A stretch of DNA of 64,000 bases. It comes from Prunella strophiata. Lineage: Eukaryota > Chordata > Aves > Passeriformes > Prunellidae. The stretch's first letter is position 1; every line of letters begins with the position of its first letter. The position numbers and the translations under genes are program-made. The DNA lies in the NCBI GenBank assembly GCA_036583965.1, contig JAZBQD010000027.1, positions 10,021,187 to 10,085,186 on the forward strand. The letters run 5' to 3'. Positions 1-27,571 of this stretch are shown here, one piece after another. Under the pieces are notes generated by a model. That model did not search any database, was not told the origin of the DNA, and was given only the letters and a program-made list of their open reading frames with translations.

Positions 1-421
1 CTAACCAGAGTCACTGCTGACAACTGAGCACATTGCCATAGGGAAGGCTGCTCTCAAGTCTATGAAACTGCAAACATTCCCCTGGTGAATCAATCCTCCT
101 ACAAAAAGCAGTGAATACTCTTTCCTTCTGCAGAAATAATGAAGGCACTTGGGTGTGGTGCAAGTCCAGGCAGAAGAGCTCTCCCCCTGCTTCAGCACTA
201 CACAGCACCTAAACAAGAACTACTTTGCTTTTAATGCAAGGACTAACCTGGATGCTGCATGTGGGGTTTTAAATACCTTCTAGCAGTCCAGGGTTTGATT
301 CTCAGATTAATGGCTCAGTGTAGTTTCAAGACACTTAAAAACACACTGAAGTTCAATGAGCAATCCCCAAGCTTCTAACCAAAGCAATCACTGCCCAGCA
401 CAAGGACCCAACCTACAAAGT

Positions 422-493
422 CTTCCTCAGCATCCTAAAATTGTCATCGCTCTCCCTTCAGTAGCAGAACTGGACAAAGGTATCATCATTAGA
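422..493 (-). ncRNA. SNORD38: C/D box snoRNA SNORD38 in RPS8 intron 4
   Basis: On the minus strand there is box C ATGATGA (483-489), then a guide reading CCAGTTCTGCTA directly before an internal CTGA (box D'). Next come an internal GATGA-like C' and box D CTGA (427-430). The guide is complementary to the 28S rRNA segment TAGCAGAACTGG, the known target of U38 (2'-O-methylation of a 28S adenosine). It lies in the sense orientation inside RPS8 intron 4, where mammals also keep a SNORD38 copy. Ends are approximate. Confidence 0.9.
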
Positions 494-671
494 AGACAAA
501 GATCTTGACAGGCAGGTCCTTGTGCACAAATGGGTGTGATGCTTCCGGGAGAGCTCCAGCTACTGAGCACTCCATTAAGAGAGCCAGACTTATCCTGGGA
601 GCCTATGGGAACACAACTCGGATAAGCACTGCTGGGTCCCCAACCCTACCCTGGCAGGCAGTGTCTGTTCA

Positions 672-3715
<3,044 letters not shown>

Positions 3716-3850
3716 GGTGCAGCACCGGCGCAAAGAGGCGGGGCGGAAGTTCGCAGGGCCGGCTTGGCGGGGCGAGCTCTCGCGATGAAGTGACGTCACC
3801 GCGCCGGCACAGCGAGGCGCGCGCCGTTGCCTGGAGACGCGGCGGCGCCG
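3716..3850 (-). promoter_or_regulatory. RPS8 promoter with TOP-like start, TCTCGCGA and CRE motifs
   Basis: The likely start site is the pyrimidine run CCTCTTTG on the minus strand (3731-3738), about 20 nt before the ATG. It matches the terminal oligopyrimidine (TOP) tract of ribosomal protein mRNAs, which links translation to mTOR/LARP1. Further upstream are TCTCGCGA (3778-3785), a full CRE palindrome TGACGTCA (3791-3798) and an RFX-like GTTGCCTGGAGAC at about 3825. The region is CpG-rich and faces a second CpG-rich stretch on the right, so divergent transcription is possible. Confidence 0.7.
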
Positions 3851-4135
3851 GCGGGAGCCGGCGGACAATGGCGGCGGCCTGCGGGGCGCCTCTGCCCGCG
3901 GCACGGAGCTGGCATTGTCATGGCTCTGTCTGCCGCAGGCCCGTCCTCCCTGTCCGGACCGTCACCGTGCGAACCCCTCCAGGCAGGGCCGGCAGGTCAC
4001 CGTGCAAACGCCTCCAAGCAGGGTCCAGGGCCCGGCGTCCCGCAGCGGGGCAGAGCTGAGCGCGACAGCTCTCGCGTACATGGGCTCCTGGGCCGTGATA
4101 GCCTCATTAGCATATACATATTAGTATTCTGGATC
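3851..4135. other. CpG-rich spacer with 35-bp tandem duplication
   Basis: No gene is recognised here. A 35-bp unit starting GTCACCGTGC is present twice (3961-3995 and 3996-4026) with a few differences. An ATG at about 3868 opens a short GC-rich reading frame on the plus strand with no recognisable homology. It could be a divergent non-coding transcript from the RPS8 promoter. Confidence 0.4.
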
Positions 4136-4415
4136 ATTTGCATGCCCGCTGTGCAGCGCCGGGCTCGTTAGCATATCCCTCGTTAGTATTCAGATTTATT
4201 CTCGTACCCAGGGTGCATCGCGCGCCGGCGGCGCGGCCCGGTCGCGCTTTCCGCCGCTGCTCCCCGGGGCTGCTGCGGCCGGGCGCGGCTGGATCCGTGT
4301 CTGTGCCACGGGAACGGACCGGGGCGGCGGGAGAGCCGGGCAGGACGCCCCCAAGTCGCCGTGTCCTAGAGAGGAACAGCTGAGGGATGGCATGTGCGCG
4401 AGGCGCGTCCATGGC
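4136..4415 (+). promoter_or_regulatory. U5-1 snRNA promoter (octamer, SPH/Staf, PSE region)
   Basis: The octamer ATTTGCAT is at 4136-4143. A Staf/ZNF143-type SPH element, TACCCAGGGTGCATCGCG, is at 4205-4222, about 200 bp before the RNA start. Together they form a distal sequence element of a Pol II snRNA gene. The PSE should lie near -55. The stretch at about 4360-4385 (TGTCCTAGAGAGGAACAGC) resembles the equivalent stretch of U5-5 and U5-4, so these three share a promoter class. There is no TATA box, consistent with Pol II rather than Pol III. Confidence 0.75.
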
Positions 4416-4532
4416 ATACTCTGGTTTCTCTTCAGATCGTATAAATCTTTCGCCTTTTACTAAAGATTTCCGTGGAGAGGAACAGGCACGAGTGTCGAGA
4501 AATTTTTTGAGGCTCCATTTCGGTGGAGCTAT
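4416..4532 (+). ncRNA. RNU5: U5 snRNA, copy 1
   Basis: U5 is the core RNA of the U5 snRNP. Its loop I holds the two exons during both splicing steps. The RNA starts ATACTCTGG and has stem I AAATCTTT/AAAGATTT around the invariant loop I CGCCTTTTACT. It also has the GTGGAGAGGAACA internal loop, the Sm site AAATTTTTTGAG, and the 3' hairpin GGCTCCATTTCGGTGGAGC. A 3' box-like GTTAAAAAATAGACAAA follows at about 4542. Length is about 117 nt, as expected. It looks functional. It is nearly identical to copies 2, 3 and 5. Confidence 0.96.
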
Positions 4533-4734
4533 CCCTATTCTGGTTAAAAAATAGACAAAATCAAAGTAATCCGAGAAGATCTTTCCGCATGGCAAAGCCA
4601 GTGAAATCTGAGTGAAATAAATGTAGCCGGACGCGTTAGTGCATTAAGGAGTAAAAGTGGAAATTGAAGAAATTGACTCCTCTTCATCTGTCTGTGTCCA
4701 GATGTCACGGACGGGTTCTAGAAACCAGGGGGGT

Positions 4735-5685
4735 AGGTGCGGTCGGGGTGCGGTGGGCATTGACGTTATATCCAGGTGGAGACAGGTGACAAACGCTGTC
4801 CCTCAGGGCTGTGTCTTGGGCCTGGCTGGGGCTTTTATTATCTTTATCAATGACACAGCGGGAGTGAGCGCACCCGCAGCCAGGACAGTGTGCCATCTAG
4901 GGGGACCTGGACAAACTTGGGCCCACAAGAACCTCATGAAGTTCAACAAGTCCCAGTGCCCTGTGCTGCCTCTGGGTCTGGACAATGCCAGACACAAGAA
5001 GAACTGGAGAATACAGACTGGAAAACTGACTGAGACTAGCCCTGATGAGAAAGAAGTGGGAGTTCTTATGGGTGAAAAGCTGGACATGTACCAAGAGTGA
5101 GCAGTCACAGCCCAGAAAGCCCAACTGCACCTAGGGCAGCAGGTCAGAGAAGGCAATTCTGCCCTTTGCTGCTGATTCCAGCCCTCTGGTCCCCAATACA
5201 GGAAAGACATGGATAAGTTGGAGCAGATCCAGAGGAGGCTATGAAGATGATCAGAGGGCTGGAGCCTCTCTCCTGTGAAGACAGGCTGAGACACCCAGGG
5301 CTGTTGAGCCTGGAAGAGAAAAGGCTTTGGAGAGATCTTATTGACACCTTCCAATACTTAAAAGGGGCCTATAAAAAAAAAAAGAGAGTGTGGCTTTTCA
5401 CAAAGGCATGTACTGATAGGGCAAGAGAACGCTTTAAAATTGAAACAGGAGAGACTGAGGTTGAATATTAAAAGGAATTCTTTACTGTGAGGGTAGCAGG
5501 GCACTGGAATAGGCTGCCCAGGGAATTTGTGGCTGCCCTATCCCTGGAAGTGCTCAAGACCAGGTTGGATAGGGCTTTGAGTGATCTGGTCTAGCAGGAG
5601 GTGCCCACTCATGGCAGAGGGATGGGAACTAGACTGATCTTTAAGGTCCCATCCAACCTGGACCATTCCGTGACTCTATTTTATT
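4735..5685 (+). mobile_element. CR1 LINE 3' fragment, 5'-truncated, internally deleted
   Basis: The segment reads as the end of a CR1 ORF2: a reverse-transcriptase piece with V-P-Q-G-C-V-L-G and F-I-N-D, then N-L-M-K-F-N-K, then L-G-V-L-like. After this comes the standard CR1 3' region (AGGAAAGACATGGATAAGTTG, TTTACTGTGAGGGTAGCAGG, CACTGGAATAGGCTGCCCAG). It ends in CATTCCGTGACTCT at about 5678. The catalytic YxDD region is missing, so an internal deletion lies between about 4860 and 4900. Dead on arrival, as most CR1 copies are. It separates two U5 genes. Confidence 0.9.
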
Positions 5686-5889
5686 TTCCTTACAATTTTT
5701 AAATTTAATACTGTTTTGCTTTAATTATTAAACTCCTTAGTCTCAGCCCATGAGTTTCTCCCTTCTCCCCTTCCCCCGCGGGGTGGGGGCGGTCAGCGAG
5801 GTGCCCACGGTGCCCAGCGGGGACGCGCACCACGACGGGGACGCGCAGGCCGCGCTGAGCCTGACTCCGCCCCGCCCCGGTACCGCCTG

Positions 5890-6114
5890 ATTTGCATACC
5901 CAGGGTGCACTGCGGTCCCGCCGCTGCCCGGCCCCGCCGGTGTCCGGCGCTGCGGCCGCTGCCCCTCCCGGGCTGTGCGGGCTGTCCGGTGTGTGCCCTC
6001 CGGGGCTGGGCCGGGCATGTGGAGCCGGGAGCGGCGCAGGGGGGAAGCCGTGCATCGCCCTGACTTTTGCGGGGTGGAGCAGACACCGCCAATGTCGGGG
6101 AGGATGACGTGAGT
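5890..6114 (+). promoter_or_regulatory. U5-2 snRNA promoter (octamer plus SPH, PSE region)
   Basis: The octamer ATTTGCAT (5890-5897) abuts an SPH/Staf element, ACCCAGGGTGCACTGCGG (5898-5915), 200-225 bp upstream of the RNA. The PSE region contains GGGGTGGAGCAGAC (about 6071-6084), shared with U5-3. Bases 5930-5975 are identical to the reverse complement of 25980-26025 in the U5-3 promoter (46 bp). Confidence 0.78.
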
Positions 6115-6231
6115 ATACTCTGGTTTCTCTTCAGATCGTATAAATCTTTCGCCTTTTACTAAAGATTTCCGTGGAGAGGAACAGGCACGAGTGTCGAGAA
6201 ATTTTTTGAGGCTCCATTTCGGTGGAGCTAC
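6115..6231 (+). ncRNA. RNU5: U5 snRNA, copy 2
   Basis: Its body is essentially identical to copy 1, including loop I, the Sm site and the 3' hairpin. It differs at the very 3' end (CTACCCC instead of CTATCCC). The 3' box GTTTAAAAATAGATAAA (about 6242-6258) matches the consensus GTTTN0-3AAARNNAGA well. Intact and probably expressed. Confidence 0.96.
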
Positions 6232-6462
6232 CCCTATTCTGGTTTAAAAATAGATAAACTTTTATATAGTCAGCATATACTCCATCTGAATCGCGTAGAA
6301 ACGTTACGTTATCCGTCTACGCAGACAATCATCACATCACGTCTGCCCAATCCATGCGGGGTATGCAGCCGCATCTCGATACTTCACCAGCCCCAAGCTT
6401 ATCTGCCTGACCGCGGCTGCAGCCTTCCACGGCCCCTCCACCCGCCCCAAGCCACACTCACG

Positions 6463-6554
6463 CGGCAGCACCGACCGCCCAAACCTCCCTTCCCCGGGAG
6501 CGGCAGTGCCGACCGCCCAAACCTCCCCTCCCCGGGAGCGGCAGCGCCGACCGC
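6463..6554. repeat. 38-bp tandem repeat, 2.4 copies, in the KIF2C promoter
   Basis: The unit starts CGGCAG and contains CCGACCGCCCAAACCTCCC followed by CCCCGGGAG. Starts are at 6463, 6501 and 6539, so the period is 38. Copies differ at one or two bases. It lies directly upstream of the ACTACATCTCCC motif. Confidence 0.85.
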
Positions 6555-6728
6555 TTCCGGACTACATCTCCCGGCAGACACGCCCCGCCGCCTGGCCTGC
6601 CGGGAGATGTAGTCCCGCCCGGCTCCCGGCAGCCCCCGCGGCACGCCGGCGCGCAGAGTTTGAACCGGCGGCGGTTGCCGGGCGGGTGTCTCGCTGCTGG
6701 GGCGGGACGGGGCTCCTGTTCCCGTGCC
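6555..6728 (+). promoter_or_regulatory. KIF2C promoter: inverted ACTACATCTCCC pair and CHR element
   Basis: Two ZNF143/THAP11-type motifs face each other: ACTACATCTCCCGGCAG at 6561-6577 and its reverse complement ending GAGATGTAGT at about 6597-6613. Downstream, TTTGAA (6659-6664) preceded by GGCGCGCAG has the spacing of a CDE/CHR element. That is the DREAM/MuvB site of G2/M genes and fits a mitotic kinesin. There is no TATA box. The start codon is 65 bp after the CHR. Confidence 0.7.
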
Positions 6729-22648
<15,920 letters not shown>

Positions 22649-23052
22649 TCATTACAGCAAAACCTGGTTCACAAGCAATCTTTCATGCACTTGTCTTGTA
22701 TGTTCGTCAGTGGTTTGTATCACTCCTGTTTTAAATGTGGTAGGGTGTCTGCAGGTCACATGCCCAAGGGCAGTGAACACAGCAGCCTTTTTCTTCATGG
22801 CCTGGATCAGGGTACTCAGCAAAGTGCTAAAATGCACCCACTGCAAGGCTTGGGTAGGGGGCCTGAGAGTCTGCAGATATCTAGCCCTTTGCTGGTGACA
22901 ATGGTCTCCCCTAAGAGAACTAACTACACATGTATAGTACATTACCTTTTCCAGATGTGCTTGCAACATTGCAAAACTGTTACAAGTTTTGCTTTTCTAG
23001 AAGGAAAGAAAATGGACTATGTGATTGTAAAAACCAGTATTTTAAGAAGTTG

Positions 23053-23058
23053 AATAAA
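23053..23058 (+). terminator. KIF2C polyadenylation signal AATAAA
   Basis: AATAAATAAA occurs about 405 bp after the KIF2C stop codon. A T-rich downstream stretch follows (TTATCTTATCTGTCC). It is the first canonical signal in the 3' UTR. Confidence 0.75.
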
Positions 23059-23099
23059 TAAATGTTCTTGGATCTCATTATCTTATCTGTCCTATAAAA

Positions 23100-24850
23100 A
23101 ATATTTCTTGCTGATTATGGTAAAGTTTATCAGCTCCTAAAGACTGGCTTGTTGTTGGTAGGGAGGCTGATTTATTGGATGAAGTTTCTTTTCAAAGTCT
23201 TTATACTTGTAAAGTTTACATAAAAATCACTCAAAATATGTTTTGTCTCTTTAATTTTGAGATGCTGCTGGGATCCCCTATCAGGGGGGAAGCTACACCT
23301 AAGCCAGCTATCTGCTGCCATGGCCCTTGTGTGCAGCCTGGGCCCAGATTGCCCTGCAGAGCCTTCCTCTGGGAAAAAGCAGGTTAGGGGAGGAACAGTG
23401 GTAAGGCATGTGCTAGTGCCTGCTCTTTTTTACTTATTCAGCTCAGTTCAGCATTTGTCTTCAAAAGCACAAAATAGTTGTGTGAGCTCTAGGTTCAACA
23501 ACACAGGCTGCAGCTGTGCAAACATCAGATCACAAAGGGCCCCTTCTACCCTTACTCTCTCTTTTCTTAGAGCTACCTTCTCCCTCTGAAAGTCAAGGGT
23601 GTAATTTAAGTGACAAGGCCCCCCCCAGCTCTGCACCTGCCTTCTGTGGACTGCATCCTTGCTGTGTGTCTGGAGATGCCAGCTATATTGGAGGCCAGTT
23701 ATTCAGCCTGGACTGGATCAATTGTGTGCAGTGTTTCAGGGCTGGCCTGGAAAAGACAGCAAAAGTTAGGGATCTTTGAGGGATGTGAGCAAACATTAGT
23801 CACAAGCACTTAAAGAAGGGATACTTCAACCCAGGCATGATTCCTCCTCCACAGCTTGGGCACTTTGTGTTCAACAGTTTAGGTTCTGGGAGCAGAGTGG
23901 GGCTGAGCACTGAGGGTTTCCAAACTGTGAAAGCTGACTTGGACCTGGGCTCTGCCTGCATCGTACTAAGATGGCACAGCCAGAGTAGAAGGGCTGTTAT
24001 GCCCTACTAAGTCTGGACTGAAGCAAGACACTGCTGTTCCACTTCAGGTGTTAGTACTCTTGGAGTAGCCAGCAAGGAAGAAAATATTGCCCACTACCTT
24101 TCCTCTGTGGAAGAAATAACATTGCTTATTTTCCCTATATCTGCCTTAAGAGTTAGAGACCTGATCTTCAGGTTCTTCCCCCTGGGTGGGGGAAGAGCCA
24201 CCCACTGGCTTGAGTCTGCACCTCTTGGTGCAGTCCCAATGGAAAATGCTGTGTTCCTGTCCTGTTCTAGTAGCACCAACAATTACCAGAGTCCCAAAAT
24301 AAACAAGAAATGTTCAGCTGTGCATGGATTAATAATTATTTAAAACTGGGGCTTGCTGAGAACCAACTGTTTAATGATCAGTGTATATTAAAGTCTGGCA
24401 AGTTTCTTGTGTCACCATAAAAACCCCAGGACTCAAACATCACCACTCTTCTGAGAGGATGTCACTGGAACACTCCTCAGATTTGCCTCCCTACCCTACC
24501 AAGTTTTCTGTCATCTGCTTTTGCAGAAAAGGTGTTCTAACAGCACTATCTTGTGGTCACTGCAGGAAATTCATACTGAATAAACCAATTTTAGTGCACA
24601 CAGCTGAATTTCATTAAGGATTAGGCAGTCATAAGCACTAGATTTTCCAGTGGGTGGCTGATGTTATAAAAGGGTGTTTCACTGCTGGCTGTGGCTCCCA
24701 GCTGTGTGGAGAATACAGTGGTCGTGAGCATGCAGCACCCTTCAGCCCTGTGCAGGACATACATCAAGGGTGACAATACACAAGGCCAGTCAGATTTTAC
24801 ATCTCCCTATAAATAAAATTTCCAGTGACAGGAGCAGGGAGGGTCTGAGC
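23100..24850. other. Intergenic stretch after KIF2C
   Basis: Unique-looking non-coding sequence. Short open frames on both strands show no family resemblance and no splice-compatible neighbours. Nothing further is supported until the ARMH1 relic begins near 24860. Confidence 0.5.
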
Positions 24851-25490
24851 ACTTCTACCTGCAGGCAGCGACTCTGCCTCATTCCCAAATGCATCTCCAA
24901 CACATCTCCAAAGAGCTTGGGGCTGGAGACTTGACAGACCTGGGATACTCAGCAGACAGGAGTGCCAGAGGTGAATGGGTGACTCTTTCCTGGGAGGAAC
25001 AAATCTCAGTCCTTTCCTACTGAAAGGATGCCACTTCTCTGAGGTTCTTTTTATGGTCCTGTAGATTATGCTCCAGTGTCTCACCCAATGGCTTTTGTGG
25101 CAGCTGCCTGTTAAGCATACTCTCTCAGCTGAGGGAAAGAATGATGCTTTGAAACACTTCTAAGATGATAGAGGTGGAGTTATGCTGCTAGCATGAAAGG
25201 AGGATGGATGTAATTTTTCAGGAACCACTGTGGCTACATATAATGATCTATGCACATGCCACAGCTCAGGCAACCTGGGCTACTGTGGCCTGCACTGCTG
25301 AGCCGGGACAGGAAACACCCAGCGCTGGAACTATTCACCATCCTCACACAGCAGCCCTCAGCGCATCTCTGGGGGCCTGCAGGGTAGCATGAGTGCTGCA
25401 GGCAACCCCTGCCTGGATCCGGTCAGCTCTTGCTGCTGCACCCCTCGCCTCAAGGCACAGCTCCCTGCGCCTCCCCTGCCTGTCAAGGTG

Positions 25491-25565
25491 TTGGCTGAGC
25501 CCTGCAGGTAATGACGGACCCCGAGTTTGGCTGAGCCCTGCAGGTACTGACAGACTCCGAGTGTT
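25491..25565. repeat. Short tandem duplication (about 38 bp, 2 copies)
   Basis: TTGGCTGAGCCCTGCAGGTA is repeated, each copy followed by a TGAC-GAC-CCGAG-like tail, starting at about 25491 and 25529. It lies 160 bp from the 3' end of the U5-3 gene. No function inferred. Confidence 0.7.
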
Positions 25566-25723
25566 CGAAAGAGCCTGCCAGTCGCTCTGGAAGGTCACCC
25601 GAGGGCTCTGACCAACGCTCGCACCTGTGATAAATCAGTCACAAGGTATACCAGCCACTGGACAACCCAGGCGGCAGTAATTGAAGTATAGCATTCTCAA
25701 CTCTATTTTTAACCAGAATAGGG

Positions 25724-25840
25724 GTAGCTCCACCGAAATGGAGCCTCAAAAAATTTCTCGACACTCGTGCCTGTTCCTCTCCACGGAAATCTTTAGTAAA
25801 AGGCGAAAGATTTATACGATCTGAAGAGAAACCAGAGTAT
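25724..25840 (-). ncRNA. RNU5: U5 snRNA, copy 3
   Basis: The minus-strand body is identical in sequence to U5-2 through loop I, the Sm site and the 3' hairpin. The 3' box-like GTTAAAAATAGAGTTG follows at about 25700-25713. Intact. It lies inside the ARMH1 relic and points away from KIF2C, opposite to copies 1 and 2. Confidence 0.96.
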
Positions 25841-26049
25841 GGGTGTGAGTCCTTCTCCGACATACCCACGGTCTGCTCCACCCCCCACATGTGAGGGCGA
25901 CGCCAGCCCGCCCGCGGCTCCCGGCCCCGCATCCCCGCCCGTCCCGGCGCCGCGGGCCGCACACGCCGGGCAGCCCGGGCAGCCCGGGAGGGGCAGCGGC
26001 CGCAGCGCCGGACACCGGCGGGGCCGCGGAGCACCCTGGGCATGCAAAT
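25841..26049 (-). promoter_or_regulatory. U5-3 snRNA promoter (octamer plus SPH, PSE region)
   Basis: On the minus strand the octamer ATTTGCAT (26042-26049) abuts an SPH/Staf element (about 26025-26041, CCCAGGGTGCTCCGCGG). The PSE region contains GGGGTGGAGCAGAC (about 25870-25883), the same as U5-2. The 46 bp at 25980-26025 are the exact reverse complement of 5930-5975, so this promoter and that of U5-2 are recent duplicates or are homogenised by gene conversion. Confidence 0.78.
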
Positions 26050-26249
26050 CAGCCCCGGAACGAGTAGGAGGAGCCGGCGGCGCGGATGGGCGGGACAAGT
26101 TGGTTTTGCTGACATCGATGCCGCCGCAAATCCGTTATCCCCGCGGTCCTAATCGCTAGGGATCGCTTCTATTTCCCCTTGCCGCAATTAATTACCATCA
26201 ACCTACCCCAGTGAACGCTTAGTATTCGCTGTTTCTTTGACCGTGAATG

Positions 26250-26366
26250 GTTAGCTCCACCGTAATGGAGCCACAAAATTTTCATAAGACTCGTACTTGT
26301 TTCTCTCCACGGAAATGTTTCGTAAAAAGCGAAAGATTTATACGCTCTGAAGACAAACCGGAGGAT
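26250..26366 (-). ncRNA. Diverged U5 snRNA, copy 4 (variant or pseudogene)
   Basis: Clearly a U5 copy with many changes. It starts ATCCTCCGG. Loop I reads CGCTTTTTACG instead of CGCCTTTTACT, and one stem I pair is lost (AAACATTT for AAAGATTT). The Sm site is shortened to AAATTTTG but still fits AU4-6G. The 3' hairpin is kept with a changed loop (ATTACGG). The 3' box is weak (GGTCAAAGAAACAG). The octamer is absent. The loop I change touches the most conserved part of U5, so loss of function is likely, although a variant RNA is possible. Confidence 0.85.
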
Positions 26367-26605
26367 AGCCATGCTCCACCCCGCACTTATGCCCATTCCC
26401 CACTGCCGCCCCAGAAGACACGGCGACCTTCACTCAGTTCCTTTCCCTACTTCCCGCTCCTTCCGGCACCTCACCCGGCTCGGCAGCAGCGCCCTGCCGG
26501 TAGCACAGCCCGGCTGGCCCGAGCCCGGAGCCTCGCCGGTTCGGAGGGCGGCGCTCGGGGGGCCGGCCGGGCGCTGCCCGCACTGCAGCCCGGGTACGCC
26601 GAGCA
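26367..26605 (-). promoter_or_regulatory. U5-4 promoter remnant (SPH kept, octamer lost)
   Basis: On the minus strand TACCCGGGCTGCAGTGCGG (about 26577-26595) aligns with the SPH of U5-2. The adjoining ATTTGCA of other copies is replaced by CGGCG. The proximal part shares GTCGCCGTGTC (about 26417-26427) and CATGGC next to the start with U5-1. That places it in the U5-1 promoter class, degraded. Confidence 0.55.
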
Positions 26606-26609
26606 CACC

Positions 26610-27150
26610 AAGCGGAGGAGGCGGCCCGCCTCGACCAAGCCCGGTGCTTCCTGCCCTCCTGCCGGGGCGGGGAGAGCGAAGCGGGGCAGCAAGGGACAGA
26701 GCGAGCCGGGAGTGGATACGGACCCCGCGGCGCTCGGGTCTGGTCGCATCGCCGCCACGGCAAGCAGAGGCCGCGCAAGTCGGCTGCGAGAAAGGCATAC
26801 ACCGCCGCACAGATCGGAGCTAGACAGCGAAGAGGGCTTGCGGTAGGGGCCCCACGCAAGGTGCTGAGATCCGAGCGGACGCCAACACCACCCCTATCCT
26901 CCTGGGAGGGCTGGAGTCGGGACTGCCAGGCAGGTCCCCGGCTGTCGCTTCTCCCGGAGTCCGAACCGCGGGCCAGCAGCTGCTCCTCTGCATCGCCCAG
27001 GCCGGGAGGAGCGGCTCCCGAGCCCCGCCCCGTCACGGGCATCTTCTGAGCCGCAGGGGGAGTGAAGCGGCCGCCCGAGCGGGGGTTAGGGTCGGTGCTG
27101 CAGGGAGCCGGGCCGGTGCAGGCTGCACTTCCAGCCTCCGAACACCCCAT
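26610..27150. other. CpG-rich spacer between U5-4 and U5-5
   Basis: High-GC sequence. The long frames seen on both strands are composition effects without recognisable domains. No ARMH1 exon could be identified here although missing middle exons would be expected between 25128 and 27723. Confidence 0.5.
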
Positions 27151-27236
27151 CCGTGTGCCAACAGATTAACACCAAGCGGGTGCAGTGGCAATTTCCGAGG
27201 AAACCGCAGTTTGTTCTATCTTTGAACCGAATAGGG

Positions 27237-27353
27237 GTAGCTCCACCGAAATGGAGCCTCAAAAAATTTCTCGACACTCGTGCCTGTTCCTCTCCACGGA
27301 AATCTTTAGTAAAAGGCGAAAGATTTATACGATCTGAAGAGAAACCAGAGTAT
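27237..27353 (-). ncRNA. RNU5: U5 snRNA, copy 5
   Basis: The minus-strand body matches copies 1-3 through loop I, the Sm site and the 3' hairpin. The 3' box is GTTCAAAGATAGAAC (about 27215-27229), a good match. Intact, and located in the ARMH1 relic next to its exon at 27723-27807. Confidence 0.96.
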
Positions 27354-27571
27354 ACGGGACTGCGGCCCTCGGCAGGTACCCATTCACGGCTGCCCCTCCT
27401 AAGGTACAGCGACACCGAATGCCTCCAGGTTTGACCTTCATCTGCCTCGTCCCATTCTCCCGGCAGCGGTCAGAGCTCGGTCTTGCACCGGACCAGCGGT
27501 ACCGAGTAGCGGCGGCCCGAACTTACCGTGTTTGCGGCACCCTCGCGCAGGTGCACCCTGGGTATGCAAAT
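27354..27571 (-). promoter_or_regulatory. U5-5 snRNA promoter (octamer plus SPH, PSE region)
   Basis: On the minus strand the octamer ATTTGCAT (27564-27571) abuts ACCCAGGGTGCACCTGCGCG (27544-27563). The proximal region GTCGCTGTACCTTAGGAGGG (about 27397-27416) resembles that of U5-1. This is the same promoter class as U5-1 and U5-4. Confidence 0.76.

Noticed and set aside
4134..4595. 153-codon minus-strand frame across U5-1
   Set aside because: Reads through the antisense of an snRNA gene; the same words recur at every U5 copy, which explains the apparent protein repeat.
4657..5100. 147-codon frame with reverse-transcriptase-like words taken as a host gene
   Set aside because: Part of a truncated CR1 LINE; no host gene context.
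26434..27150. 238-codon minus-strand frame between U5-4 and U5-5
   Set aside because: CpG-rich spacer with low stop density; alanine/arginine/proline composition and no recognisable domain.
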